Positions 17,110 through 25,613 of a DNA stretch of 64,000 nt are shown in pieces. Where the stretch lies: contig CAJFSY010000007.1 in NCBI GenBank assembly GCA_904419785.1, forward strand, positions 29,729 through 93,728. The letters are read 5' to 3'. The DNA is from an uncultured Neglectibacter sp. Lineage in GTDB: Bacteria > Bacillota > Clostridia > Oscillospirales > Acutalibacteraceae. The position numbers were made by a program, and so were the translations under genes. The stretch's first letter is position 1, and every line of letters begins with the position of its first letter. The notes beneath the pieces were generated by a model. It saw only the letters and a list, made by a program, of their open reading frames with translations, had not been told where the DNA came from and searched no databases.

Positions 17110-19119
17110 TTACAAGTGCAGGCGGAACGTAAAGCTGGCGTTTTCCTCATACCATAACCGGAAGTTGGTATTCCAACGATTGTTAAACAGCAAATAGTAC
17201 AAACCGTCCTCCAGCTTTCCGTATTCTTCATTTTCATCATACAGGTGTTTTCCGCCTACTGACAGCAAGGGCGCGTGAAGGCTTTCCAGCCGGGTATCCC
17301 CATACCGCACTTCCGGGGCCACATGAAGTTTTCGGTTTCCCCCTTCTCTAACGCAATAGGGGTCCACCGGCAGACCCAATTTCATAATCTGAAGAGGCTG
17401 CTTTTCCGAAAAATCAAGACCCATACCAAAAAACAACCCTTCCGGAATACGACTGGCGTCTTTTTGGAACCATTCCAGCCGGATGTCTACTGTTTCCCCA
17501 AAAATATAGCTGATCACAATCAGCCGGGGCGCTCCATATTCTTCCGCGGCAAAGGCATCCGCTTTCATCCACAAGCGCAAAGTATCCTGATCTTGTTCCA
17601 CGGCTTCTACTGTGTAGGAGAAGGTACGGTCTTCCAGACCATTTACCACGTTTAAGCCCGGTTTGGCAAAATCGCCTTCCGCCCATACCCGGGTATGTTC
17701 CAAATCACGGTTGTACGCTTCCAAATTATCAAAAACTGTCTGAGCACTGTATACTTGGTAATGCACTCGTCCCAGCCAGGCATTTTGAAATTCTTTGCCC
17801 TCAGGCGCCCGCAACAGCTTCAAACTGCCATCTTCCAGCACCTTCATCTGATAGCCGCGAATAGAAAATTCTCTCTCCTCCACAGGGTGAACACACACAG
17901 GGGCTTGCTCAGGCCGCAACGCACCCAGCTTTTTCCGTGCCTCTTCCCGAAGCGGCAGAGGTAAAGAAGCCAAGGCGCCTTCCACATAGCCTCTCTGTTC
18001 CTCCCAGGACTGTTCCAACATGGAATAGCGGCACTGACCCCGCAAAAAAGTTTCCTGTTCCAAAGCAGCCTGCCGAAGCAGCTCCCCAGCCGGCAGCACA
18101 TCCTCTTTAGTGACTAAATCTCTCTCTCGTGCTGCCTGAAAATCCTTTTTCTTCCAGTTTCGGTAGTCTGAGAACCAGCGCTTAGAATCTCTGCCCCAGG
18201 TATGCTCACATACCAGCATCAAGTTCCTGTTTAATTCTCTCCAAGCAGGAGTTTCCACCGCACCGGGCTCGTCTGCTTTCCATTGGTCGCGGAACCGTAA
18301 TAGTTCTTCATAGGCACCCACTTTATAGGGATCGGTCCCCACGCCATGAATCCAGGTATCTCCCAACTCCTCTGTCACTACAGGAAGCTGCTCTTTTTCC
18401 GCCAGCACCAGTCTGGCAAATTCATCAATGGTGCCGGAAACAATCTCCGCCCCCGGATATTTTTCCTGAAGCCTTTCTATTTCTTTCCAAACGTCCTCCG
18501 GCTTAGGAGGCCCCATATTGTCCTCTGTATGGGCAAACTCCATAGCATACTGGCCGAATACGCTTGATCCACCATAAGCCCCGGCATAGTCCAAAACTAC
18601 TTCCGCATCGCCATAGCGCAGCCTGCACAAAGGAGGCAAATCTACCAGTTTTGAGGAACCATTCACACCCACGTGCAAATACTGGATACCAGCCTCTGCC
18701 AGATACGGCACCAGCGTGACAGTATGGGCAGGCACATCGGTCATTTTAGCGGAAATGGTATGACAGCCGAAACGTTCATCCAACCGCCGACCAATGCTCA
18801 GGTCATACCGAAGCAGTTCGCCGTCCATAAGTTCCGTATGGGTTGTGACCGCTAAACCGTGCCAAGCAATCACTCCATCTTTAATGGCTTGTACCAACAG
18901 TTCCGGATTCTTGCCGTGTTCCAAATAGTATTCTATCAGGAACGAGCCCACTGTCCACACGAAGTTTCTTTTGCCATCCCGATTGCATACACGGGCTGTC
19001 TCAATAGCGCCGGGGATAAACGCATCCACATAGCGCGCTAAAACTTCTTTTGCGGAATCGGTAAAACCGATATCCAAATGGGTCTTATGGATTACAAATA
19101 CTTTTTTGACAACTCCCAT
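17110..19119 (-). CDS. DUF5054 / GH38-like glycosidase-related protein
   Basis: 669-aa protein with an N-terminal GH38-like barrel: KVFVIHKTHLDIGFTDSAKE is the DUF5054 opening, where His and Asp correspond to metal ligands of alpha-mannosidases, and MTDVPAHTVTLVPYLAEAGI and CEHTWGRD are further conserved blocks. The C-terminal half (about 400-669) is a beta-sandwich like those of GH38 enzymes. No signal peptide is seen, so it acts inside the cell. ATG 19119 follows a GGAGG. It is probably involved in breakdown of an imported glycoside; the sugar is unknown. Confidence 0.8.
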   Translation of the reverse strand: MGVVKKVFVIHKTHLDIGFTDSAKEVLARYVDAFIPGAIETARVCNRDGKRNFVWTVGSFLIEYYLEHGKNPELLVQAIKDGVIAWHGLAVTTHTELMDGELLRYDLSIGRRLDERFGCHTISAKMTDVPAHTVTLVPYLAEAGIQYLHVGVNGSSKLVDLPPLCRLRYGDAEVVLDYAGAYGGSSVFGQYAMEFAHTEDNMGPPKPEDVWKEIERLQEKYPGAEIVSGTIDEFARLVLAEKEQLPVVTEELGDTWIHGVGTDPYKVGAYEELLRFRDQWKADEPGAVETPAWRELNRNLMLVCEHTWGRDSKRWFSDYRNWKKKDFQAARERDLVTKEDVLPAGELLRQAALEQETFLRGQCRYSMLEQSWEEQRGYVEGALASLPLPLREEARKKLGALRPEQAPVCVHPVEEREFSIRGYQMKVLEDGSLKLLRAPEGKEFQNAWLGRVHYQVYSAQTVFDNLEAYNRDLEHTRVWAEGDFAKPGLNVVNGLEDRTFSYTVEAVEQDQDTLRLWMKADAFAAEEYGAPRLIVISYIFGETVDIRLEWFQKDASRIPEGLFFGMGLDFSEKQPLQIMKLGLPVDPYCVREGGNRKLHVAPEVRYGDTRLESLHAPLLSVGGKHLYDENEEYGKLEDGLYYLLFNNRWNTNFRLWYEENASFTFRLHL

Positions 19120-19622
19120 CAAAATTCACTCCTCCCGGAAAATTTGAAAAAATTTTTCATGCTGTAGCCTTCCGGTAAATATCTTTTAAACATCCCCAGA
19201 TGTTTGAAAAATATTATACCATAGAACAGCTTTTTTGAAGCCCCTCCACCATACCTTTCATAAAATATTTTTTGTAAGGGTAAGGAAGACCCAAACCTCG
19301 TTTCATTGCAAAAAGTATTATTGACTGTCTTTCACATTGCAGCATATTCATGTCTAATGTTTTGTTTAAAAACCAACATTATTCGACTTGTTTTGACAAA
19401 AAATATGTCTGTTTTTATCTGAGAGAATAAAAGATTTTAACAATTATTTTTAATGTGCTTTTAATCATGATTTTTTAAGATAGAAATACAATTTATTATC
19501 AAATTCGACTTGCATATCCCGTATAATCATACTATAATAAGCACACCAACAAAGTATACTATATTGGTGTACATTTGTTTGATATTGCTAAAAACAAAAG
19601 GAACATCTCACAGGAGGATAGC
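19120..19622 (+). promoter_or_regulatory. AT-rich intergenic region with promoter for the GGDEF/PilZ operon
   Basis: TTGCAT (19510-19515), a 17-bp spacer and TATAAT (19533-19538) give a likely start near 19545. Directly downstream, ACACCAA (19543-19549) and TTGGTGT (19564-19570) form an inverted repeat. The 10-mer ATTCGACTTG occurs twice (19381 and 19503). No gene is visible in the rest of the region. Confidence 0.5.
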
Positions 19623-21179
19623 ATGAGCTTTTGCATGGAATTCTTCGAGGAATTAAGATAATTAGTTTATATGTCTGACCCTGTTACATATGAAATAGTC
19701 TATATGAACAAACTGCTCCGGGAATCTCTGGGGTACGAAGAAGAAAAAGAATATGTTGGCAGAAAATGCTATGAGGTTTTACAGGGTTACAATCAGCCTT
19801 GCTCCTTCTGTACCAATCCAGTTTTGGAACCTGGGAAATTTATTTCCTGGACCCACAAGAATCCCGTTCTAAATAAACGTTTTATGATCAAGGATACTTT
19901 GATGGACTACCTTGACCACCGCTATCGGGTGGAAATCGCCATCGATGTGGATTCTGAAGTAGTATGTAACACATCTTACTACTACGCCCGCAGCGAAAGC
20001 ATTCTCAACGATTGTCTCCAGCAGATCTTTTCCACCACCGACCCTGAATGGTCGTTGAACAAAGTGCTTTCTTATATTGGCAAAACATTTTTCTGTGATC
20101 GCGCCTACATTTTTGAATTTGGCGACAGATTTGCAAATAACACATATGAATGGTGCGCTTCTAACGTTTCCCCTCAAAAAGATATCCTGCAAAACGTTCC
20201 TTTCACCAGCTTCGACTGGTGGCTGGATCTCTTTCAAGAAAACGATATCGTCACTATCCAAGACCTGGAAGAGATCCGCACAAAACATCCCACAGTCTAC
20301 GCTATCTTGAAACCTCAGAACATTTCCAGACTGATCGCCGGCCCCATCAGCATCGAAGGCAAAGTGGTGGGATTTTTAGGGGTAGACAATCCCAGTGAGG
20401 ATATGATGACTCTGATTGGGCCGTTGCTAAAGGTTTTGAGGTATTTTATCGTGGCTCTTCTGCGCAGGCGTGACCTGCTTAATCACTTGAACACCCTGAG
20501 TTTTCACGATCCTCTCACCGGCGCCTACAACCGAAACGCTATGTTTGAGCACAGCAAAAAGCTTCAAAATCTGAACTGCGTAGGAATTGTTTATTGCGAT
20601 ATTACCGGGCTAAAGCAAACCAATGACACCTTGGGCCACAGCGCCGGAGACCAGTTGATTCAATATTGCTTTGACGTGCTTCGCAACACACTGGATACCC
20701 CCTGGATTTACCGTATCGGCGGAGACGAGTTTGTGGCTATCTTCCGAGATATGGAAAACGATGCTTTCCTCGCACAAGTCAAAAGTCTGCAAGAATACGT
20801 GTGTCAGGATAAGCATCACATCGCGGTGGGATACGCTTGGTCTGACAAGCCCCCTTATGACCTGGAAAACTTGATTTCTCAAGCCGATAAGATCATGTAT
20901 CAAAACAAGCGGGATTATTACGCCGCGAATCACCGGGTTCCAGGCATAGACCGCAGAAAACCGGAACCCAACACCCCCGCGCAATCTGACAGCATCTTCC
21001 ACCATTTTCTGCAAACCACTTACCACGATACGGAACTGCTTTTCCAGTCTATCTCCCAGCAGAACAGCACCGCCTATTTCTATTTCGGCGATTTACAGAA
21101 AGACCTTTTCTATATCTCCGACAACATGAGGGATGAATTCGGTTTTCAAAGCAATATCGTAAAATCCCAAACACTATAA
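19623..21179 (+). pseudogene. Decayed PAS-GAF-GGDEF diguanylate cyclase
   Basis: ATG 19623, with an AGGAGG site, opens MSFCMEFFEELR and then hits TAA at 19659-19661. In the same frame LVYMSDPVTYEIVYMN continues the family's opening, so one base change (for example GAA to TAA) broke the gene. The internal ATG at 19671 gives 502 aa but has no ribosome site. Domains are PAS (about 1-110 of that frame), GAF (about 125-265) and GGDEF (about 275-430, intact IGGDEF). After that the protein stops about 15 residues into what looks like a second PAS (LFYISDNMRDEFGFQ). In relatives this continues, often to an EAL domain, so the 3' end is also lost. A shortened cyclase could still be made. Confidence 0.75.
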
Positions 21180-21205
21180 TATTTTATGAGGAGGTCATAA
21201 ATATC

Positions 21206-21859
21206 ATGGAAGCGCAGCTTATCAATCAACACCTCGGAACTCGGTGCACAGTCCTGTCTCAGGAAAATGATTTCCTCTTTTTAGGAAAACTCGCCCAGTA
21301 CAACAAAGCAAATCAAACTTTAGTTATTGAGAACTTGGGAGGACAACGCGCTTTGTGGAGCGACATTTCGCCCAATATGCCTGTCAAACTTCAAATAAAT
21401 TCCCGCGCCGAAAAGGATGGACTGCTTCTGTTCGAGGGGATCGTGGATAACTCGACGCAGGACTCTATCGCGATCAGGCTTTCTTTAGCTATCTCAAAAA
21501 AGGAGGGCCGGAATTTCTTCCGGCAAAAAGTGATGCGCAAAGGCAAGATCCGCCGGGTAAACAGCTTGCCTGTGGACCATCCCTGTGTCATTCTGGATAT
21601 CAGCGTGAAAGGCATCGCCATCCAAAGCGACCGCCCCTATGAGGTGGGTGACGTTTTGTCTATGGAAAAGCAGGCTTTCCGCGAGGATGGGCCGCTTCAC
21701 ACTTTAACTTTCCAGATTGCCCGCACCAGTCCCTTCCCCACTGGCGGAAACCTTTTCGGCTGCCGTTTCATCGACTTATTCAGCGACGACGAGGATGCCC
21801 TCTTCCGGGATATCTTCGCCTTGCAAGCTAGCGATCTTCGCTTTAGGCGGAGTATATAA
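21206..21859 (+). CDS. PilZ-domain c-di-GMP receptor (YcgR-like)
   Basis: 217-aa protein with a YcgR-N-like beta domain (about 1-100) and a C-terminal PilZ domain. The c-di-GMP contacts are visible as an Arg-rich switch (FFRQKVMRKGKIRR) and DISVKG, which fits the D/NxSxxG motif. It lies 26 bp after the broken GGDEF gene behind AGGAGG, so maker and receptor of c-di-GMP shared one operon. The receptor appears intact. Confidence 0.88.
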   Translation: MEAQLINQHLGTRCTVLSQENDFLFLGKLAQYNKANQTLVIENLGGQRALWSDISPNMPVKLQINSRAEKDGLLLFEGIVDNSTQDSIAIRLSLAISKKEGRNFFRQKVMRKGKIRRVNSLPVDHPCVILDISVKGIAIQSDRPYEVGDVLSMEKQAFREDGPLHTLTFQIARTSPFPTGGNLFGCRFIDLFSDDEDALFRDIFALQASDLRFRRSI

Positions 21860-21863
21860 CGAA

Positions 21864-21905
21864 AAAAGCAGCGGTTCTCCCAAACAGGAGAACCGTTTGC
21901 TTTTG
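21864..21905 (+). terminator. Terminator after the PilZ gene
   Basis: GCGGTTCTCC pairs with GGAGAACCG(T) around CAAACA, followed by a T-rich stretch. Confidence 0.8.
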
Positions 21906-21939
21906 TATCATCCCACCCCAAACATAGCCTTCTGCGGAG

Positions 21940-21972
21940 AAAAAAACGCCCAGCGTTTCAACACGCTGGGCA
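21940..21972 (-). terminator. Terminator of the small membrane protein gene
   Basis: Minus-strand GCCCAGCG/CGCTGGGC stem followed by GTTTTTTT. Confidence 0.88.
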
Positions 21973-21985
21973 AGGCGGATTTCTT

Positions 21986-22366
21986 TCAGAACAATAAGCT
22001 CACTCCAAAGCCGGCAAAAACCACAGCCGCCGCAGCGAAAAACAGAATGCTTTCCACAGCCAGGCCAGCCAGCCGCGCTCTGGCGGCCGAAGGAATTTTC
22101 TCCAGTGTACGCTGTTCCTCAAAAGCGGTCTGCGAAGCTACCGCCGCTTGGGCGTTGGCGTTAAACGGGCTGGCAGATACCCCGGTTCGCAGTCTGGAAA
22201 CACCGAACAGGGCAAACAGCCCTATGATCAAGGTGACCAGCCCCAGCAGAAACGCAGCATCCTCAAAGGCGCCCACTTTCCAAACATTGGTGAGAAGCGC
22301 GGCAATACCAAGCTCTAAAACGCCAAGCACTGCTCCCACAACAGCCATCTTGCCTGCTTTTTTCAT
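21986..22366 (-). CDS. Small membrane protein of unknown function
   Basis: 126-aa protein with three hydrophobic segments (about 7-27, 37-57 and 104-124) and a soluble loop in between. I do not recognise a family. ATG 22366 has GGAGG 8 nt upstream; a longer frame from 22387 lacks one. It is transcribed alone, convergent with the PilZ gene and ending in a strong terminator. Confidence 0.75.
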   Translation of the reverse strand: MKKAGKMAVVGAVLGVLELGIAALLTNVWKVGAFEDAAFLLGLVTLIIGLFALFGVSRLRTGVSASPFNANAQAAVASQTAFEEQRTLEKIPSAARARLAGLAVESILFFAAAAVVFAGFGVSLLF

Positions 22367-22525
22367 AGGATACGCCTCCCCGCTCAAAAATAGAAATATG
22401 ATTGCAAGTTTATAATAGCATCACGAATTTTGGATGTCAAGAAAGAACTTATGCGCTTTTCCCTGTTTTATTTTATATTTTAAAGAATTATTGGGATAAA
22501 TCTATAAAAATCTGAGGAAAACATC

Positions 22526-22554
22526 TTGTATTTTCCGTTTCTGGTTGTTATAAT
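22526..22554 (+). promoter_or_regulatory. Promoter of the PRTase-like gene
   Basis: TTGTAT (22526-22531), a 17-bp spacer and TATAAT (22549-22554). Confidence 0.7.
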
Positions 22555-22615
22555 TGATAAAAATACCGCTTCTCCGGCTTCCAGGCAGGTCTAGCGGCAG
22601 GGAGGTTTAGAATTT

Positions 22616-23254
22616 ATGGAAAACTACGCCACAAAAATCTTATCCCAAAGTGGAAATGTACCTTTAAAACTTATCCATGGCCATTTTGCCACCAACCACT
22701 CCCACGTGAACTGCTATCTGGATATGACCACTCTGAAAACACGCCAGAGCGAAGCGGAACTGGCAGCCCAGGCTTTAGTAGGGCATTATGTGGCTACCAC
22801 TATTGTGGATACCATCCTCTGTTTGGACGGCACCCAGATCATCGGGGCTTTTTTGGCCCAGGAGCTGAACCGGGAAGGATTTGTCTCCATCAACGAGCAC
22901 CAGACCATTTATGTCATTACTCCCGAGCACGATGCCAACGGGCAGATGATTTTCCGGGATAACTTGCAGCCTATGGTGCGGGACAAGCATGTGCTGATTT
23001 TGACTGCCTCTGTGACTACCGGCATCAGCGTGCGCAAAGCCATGGAATGCGTACAGTATTATGGCGGTACCACCGTTGGGGCATGCGCTATTTTCAGCGC
23101 TTTGGAACAGGTGGAAAACGTGCCTATTCAATCGGTGTTTGGGCCCAGCGATGTGCCGGATTATGCCACCTACGCCAACCACGATTGCCCCATGTGCAAA
23201 GCCAATCAGAAAGTGGACGCCTTGGTGAACGGCTACGGCTATTCCAAACTGTAA
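22616..23254 (+). CDS. Phosphoribosyltransferase-like protein (orotate PRTase fold)
   Basis: 212-aa protein with a type I PRTase fold. The PRPP-loop region reads VLILTASVTTGIS: the usual acidic pair (DD/ED) before the TTG is replaced by Thr-Ala. Two cysteines follow in DCPMCKANQKVD near the C-terminus. FATNHSHVNCYLDMTTLKTR is conserved-looking but unassigned. It may have lost or changed catalysis, or act as a regulator. It is monocistronic between its own promoter and terminator. Confidence 0.75.
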   Translation: MENYATKILSQSGNVPLKLIHGHFATNHSHVNCYLDMTTLKTRQSEAELAAQALVGHYVATTIVDTILCLDGTQIIGAFLAQELNREGFVSINEHQTIYVITPEHDANGQMIFRDNLQPMVRDKHVLILTASVTTGISVRKAMECVQYYGGTTVGACAIFSALEQVENVPIQSVFGPSDVPDYATYANHDCPMCKANQKVDALVNGYGYSKL

Positions 23255-23280
23255 GCACTTTTTCCTCTTTCTCAACATTT

Positions 23281-23324
23281 ACAAAAAAGGACCGCAAGCG
23301 CCTTTTGCCTTGCAGTCCTTTTCT
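23281..23324 (+). terminator. Terminator after the PRTase-like gene
   Basis: AAAGGAC-GCAAG pairs with CTTGC-GTCCTTT (one mismatch) around a 10-nt loop, with T-rich tail. Confidence 0.82.
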
Positions 23325-23543
23325 CATCCCACGCTTTTTTAAAACAGAAAACCATCTGTCCCATGTCACTTTTCCGCTAGTTTTTTCGTCTAAAAAGCAG
23401 CCTTAAACTGGGAAAGAACAACTAAATTTTCCCTGTTTTGTAATCCATATTTTTCTTTCCTTCCCGTCTATCTTGCTTTATAATAGTATCAAAAGGACGA
23501 GGGCCCAGGCGCCCTATTTTCATCCAAGAACGGAGACCCGCTT

Positions 23544-25487
23544 ATGAAACACCGCCGCAAAACCAAACGCATCGCAACCACCCTTCTCTCGCTGGCCCTC
23601 TGCTGCGCTATGGCCTTAGAAGGCCCCGTTTTTTCCGCCCGCGCGCAAGAACCGGCCCTTCCTACACCGGGGATTGCCTCTTCGCAAGAAGGCTCTCTCT
23701 CTCTGGAAGAACCTTTAATTGCCACACCTACCCCCACTCCTTCCATAGCCCCGGGAGAACCAGAAACCAGCCCACAGGAATCTCCCACACCCTCTCCCAG
23801 TGCAACACCTACACCGGAAGAAACCTCTCCTCCCGAGAGTGAACCTTCCGAAAAGCCCGAGCAACCGGAAATCACCCAGTATACCGTCACCTATCAGATG
23901 GGAAGTTTCGGCTCTACCACGTTGCTTGTGGAAGAAGGACAGATTCCCTCTCTAATTCCTTCTATCCCCGAATTGCCAGCTGCCACAATTTTAGGATGGT
24001 ACGACAAAGACGGCAATCTGGTGGACCCCGCCGTTTTGCCCATCACTGGGGACGTTATTTATACTGCCCGGTGGGCCCGCCTAGTGGAAGATCTTTTAAA
24101 TACCTTAGAGCATGTCACGTATATTTCCGGCTATGATACCGGCATGTTCCTGCCGGATAAAACCGTCACCCGGGCGGAAGCCGCTACTATGTTCTACAAA
24201 CTGCTGCTTTCCACCGACTGGGAGAAAAAGACGTTTCCCGATGTGGGTGAGAGCGATTGGTATGCTGACGCTGTAGAGACTCTCGCTGGGCTGGGTGTGG
24301 TTTCCGGCTATGAAAACGGGAACTTTGGCCCCAACCGGAAGATCACCCGAGCGGAGTTCGTGACCATGGCTATGGCTTTCAGCACGCTGGAAACCGGTGA
24401 AAGCCCCTTCACCGATGTGGAAAACTCCTCTTGGGCTGCGCCTTACATCTACAGCGCTTCCAAACAGGGATGGATCTCCGGTATGGGGGACGGCACCTTT
24501 GCCCCCAACGAACAGATCACCCGCGCCCAGGCAGTAACGATCCTGAACAAGATGCTGGGCCGCAGCGCCGGAGAGGATGTAGCTTCCCGAAAGGACGTAA
24601 AGAACTTCTTCGATTTGTTCCCCAACCACTGGGCATATGGCGCCATTGTGGAAGCCTCTACTCCCCATACCTACCATATGGAAGGTGAAATCACTGATGA
24701 AACCGGAGAGATCATATCCAAGGGCACTGAGGTATGGGATGACTACGAGAAAGATACCAGCACTGTAGAAAGCCATTGGGTGCGGGAAAACGGCGCCCTG
24801 TTCTATGTGGACGGCGCTACCCGGAAGATCGTCAAGGGAAAGACCACCATCAACGGCGCCACCTATATGTTTGACAGTTCCACCGGCGCGGCCTACAACG
24901 GCTTTTTCACCGAGGGCGACTGGCGGCGGTATTATAAAGACGGCGCATTGGTCAACGATATTTCCGGCTTGGGCGTTGTCAGCGGGCCATATTATATCAA
25001 AGTGTATAAACCCGCCAACTATTTGATCATCTTCGCCAAAGACCCTGCCACGGGCAAGTACAACACTCCGGTGCGGTCCATGCTGGTCTCTTGCGGCTAT
25101 CCTACGCCCACGGGCACTTATTACACCCCCGCCCGTTACCGCTGGCTCAAAATGGTAGGAGATACCTGGGCCCAGTGGTGCACGCAGATTCAAGGGGACT
25201 ATTTATTCCATTCCGTTCCCAACTGGACCCGAAACAACTTCGACCTGGAAGTGGGCGAATACAACATGTTGGGCCAGACACGCTCCATGGGCTGCATCCG
25301 CCTGTGCTGCCGGGACGCAAAATGGATTTATGACAACTGCCAGATCGGCACCCAGGTTTATATCTCCCCTTCGGAGACTTCGGGGCCTCTGGCGAAACCC
25401 ACAGGCCTCAAGCTGCCCTCTTGGCATACTTGGGACCCCACCGACCCCACCGCTTATTACGCTTGCCAAAAGCGCGGATGCCACTAA
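23544..25487 (+). CDS. Secreted SLH-domain L,D-transpeptidase (YkuD)
   Basis: 647-aa exported cell-wall protein. The signal peptide (about 1-37) is followed by a Pro/Thr/Ser/Glu linker (about 40-110), a beta-rich repeat-like domain (about 112-175) and three S-layer homology repeats (about 185-350, with SGYDTGMFLPDKTVTRAEAA, SGYENGNFGPNRKITRAE and SGMGDGTFAPNEQITRAQ). The C-terminal YkuD domain (about 490-620) keeps the catalytic HSVPN and SMGCIRLCC (His, Ser, Cys, Arg). SLH repeats would hold it on secondary wall polymer while it makes 3-3 peptidoglycan cross-links. A TATAAT box lies at 23479-23484. Confidence 0.93.
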   Translation: MKHRRKTKRIATTLLSLALCCAMALEGPVFSARAQEPALPTPGIASSQEGSLSLEEPLIATPTPTPSIAPGEPETSPQESPTPSPSATPTPEETSPPESEPSEKPEQPEITQYTVTYQMGSFGSTTLLVEEGQIPSLIPSIPELPAATILGWYDKDGNLVDPAVLPITGDVIYTARWARLVEDLLNTLEHVTYISGYDTGMFLPDKTVTRAEAATMFYKLLLSTDWEKKTFPDVGESDWYADAVETLAGLGVVSGYENGNFGPNRKITRAEFVTMAMAFSTLETGESPFTDVENSSWAAPYIYSASKQGWISGMGDGTFAPNEQITRAQAVTILNKMLGRSAGEDVASRKDVKNFFDLFPNHWAYGAIVEASTPHTYHMEGEITDETGEIISKGTEVWDDYEKDTSTVESHWVRENGALFYVDGATRKIVKGKTTINGATYMFDSSTGAAYNGFFTEGDWRRYYKDGALVNDISGLGVVSGPYYIKVYKPANYLIIFAKDPATGKYNTPVRSMLVSCGYPTPTGTYYTPARYRWLKMVGDTWAQWCTQIQGDYLFHSVPNWTRNNFDLEVGEYNMLGQTRSMGCIRLCCRDAKWIYDNCQIGTQVYISPSETSGPLAKPTGLKLPSWHTWDPTDPTAYYACQKRGCH

Positions 25488-25498
25488 ACCAACCTATA

Positions 25499-25529
25499 AA
25501 AAGACCGGGGAACGCCCCGGTCTTTTTGT
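25499..25529 (+). terminator. Terminator after the L,D-transpeptidase
   Basis: AAGACCGGGG (25501-25510) and CCCCGGTCTT (25515-25524) around AACG, then TTT. Confidence 0.93.
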
Positions 25530-25543
25530 TTGCCCAAAAATAG

Positions 25544-25572
25544 TTGCGGTCAAAAGGATTTGCGCCTATAAT
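25544..25572 (+). promoter_or_regulatory. Promoter of the S9 peptidase gene
   Basis: TTGCGG (25544-25549), a 17-bp spacer and TATAAT (25567-25572). Confidence 0.7.
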
Positions 25573-25613
25573 GAGGACAATCATTCTTGTTCATACAGAA
25601 AGGACGGTACTTT

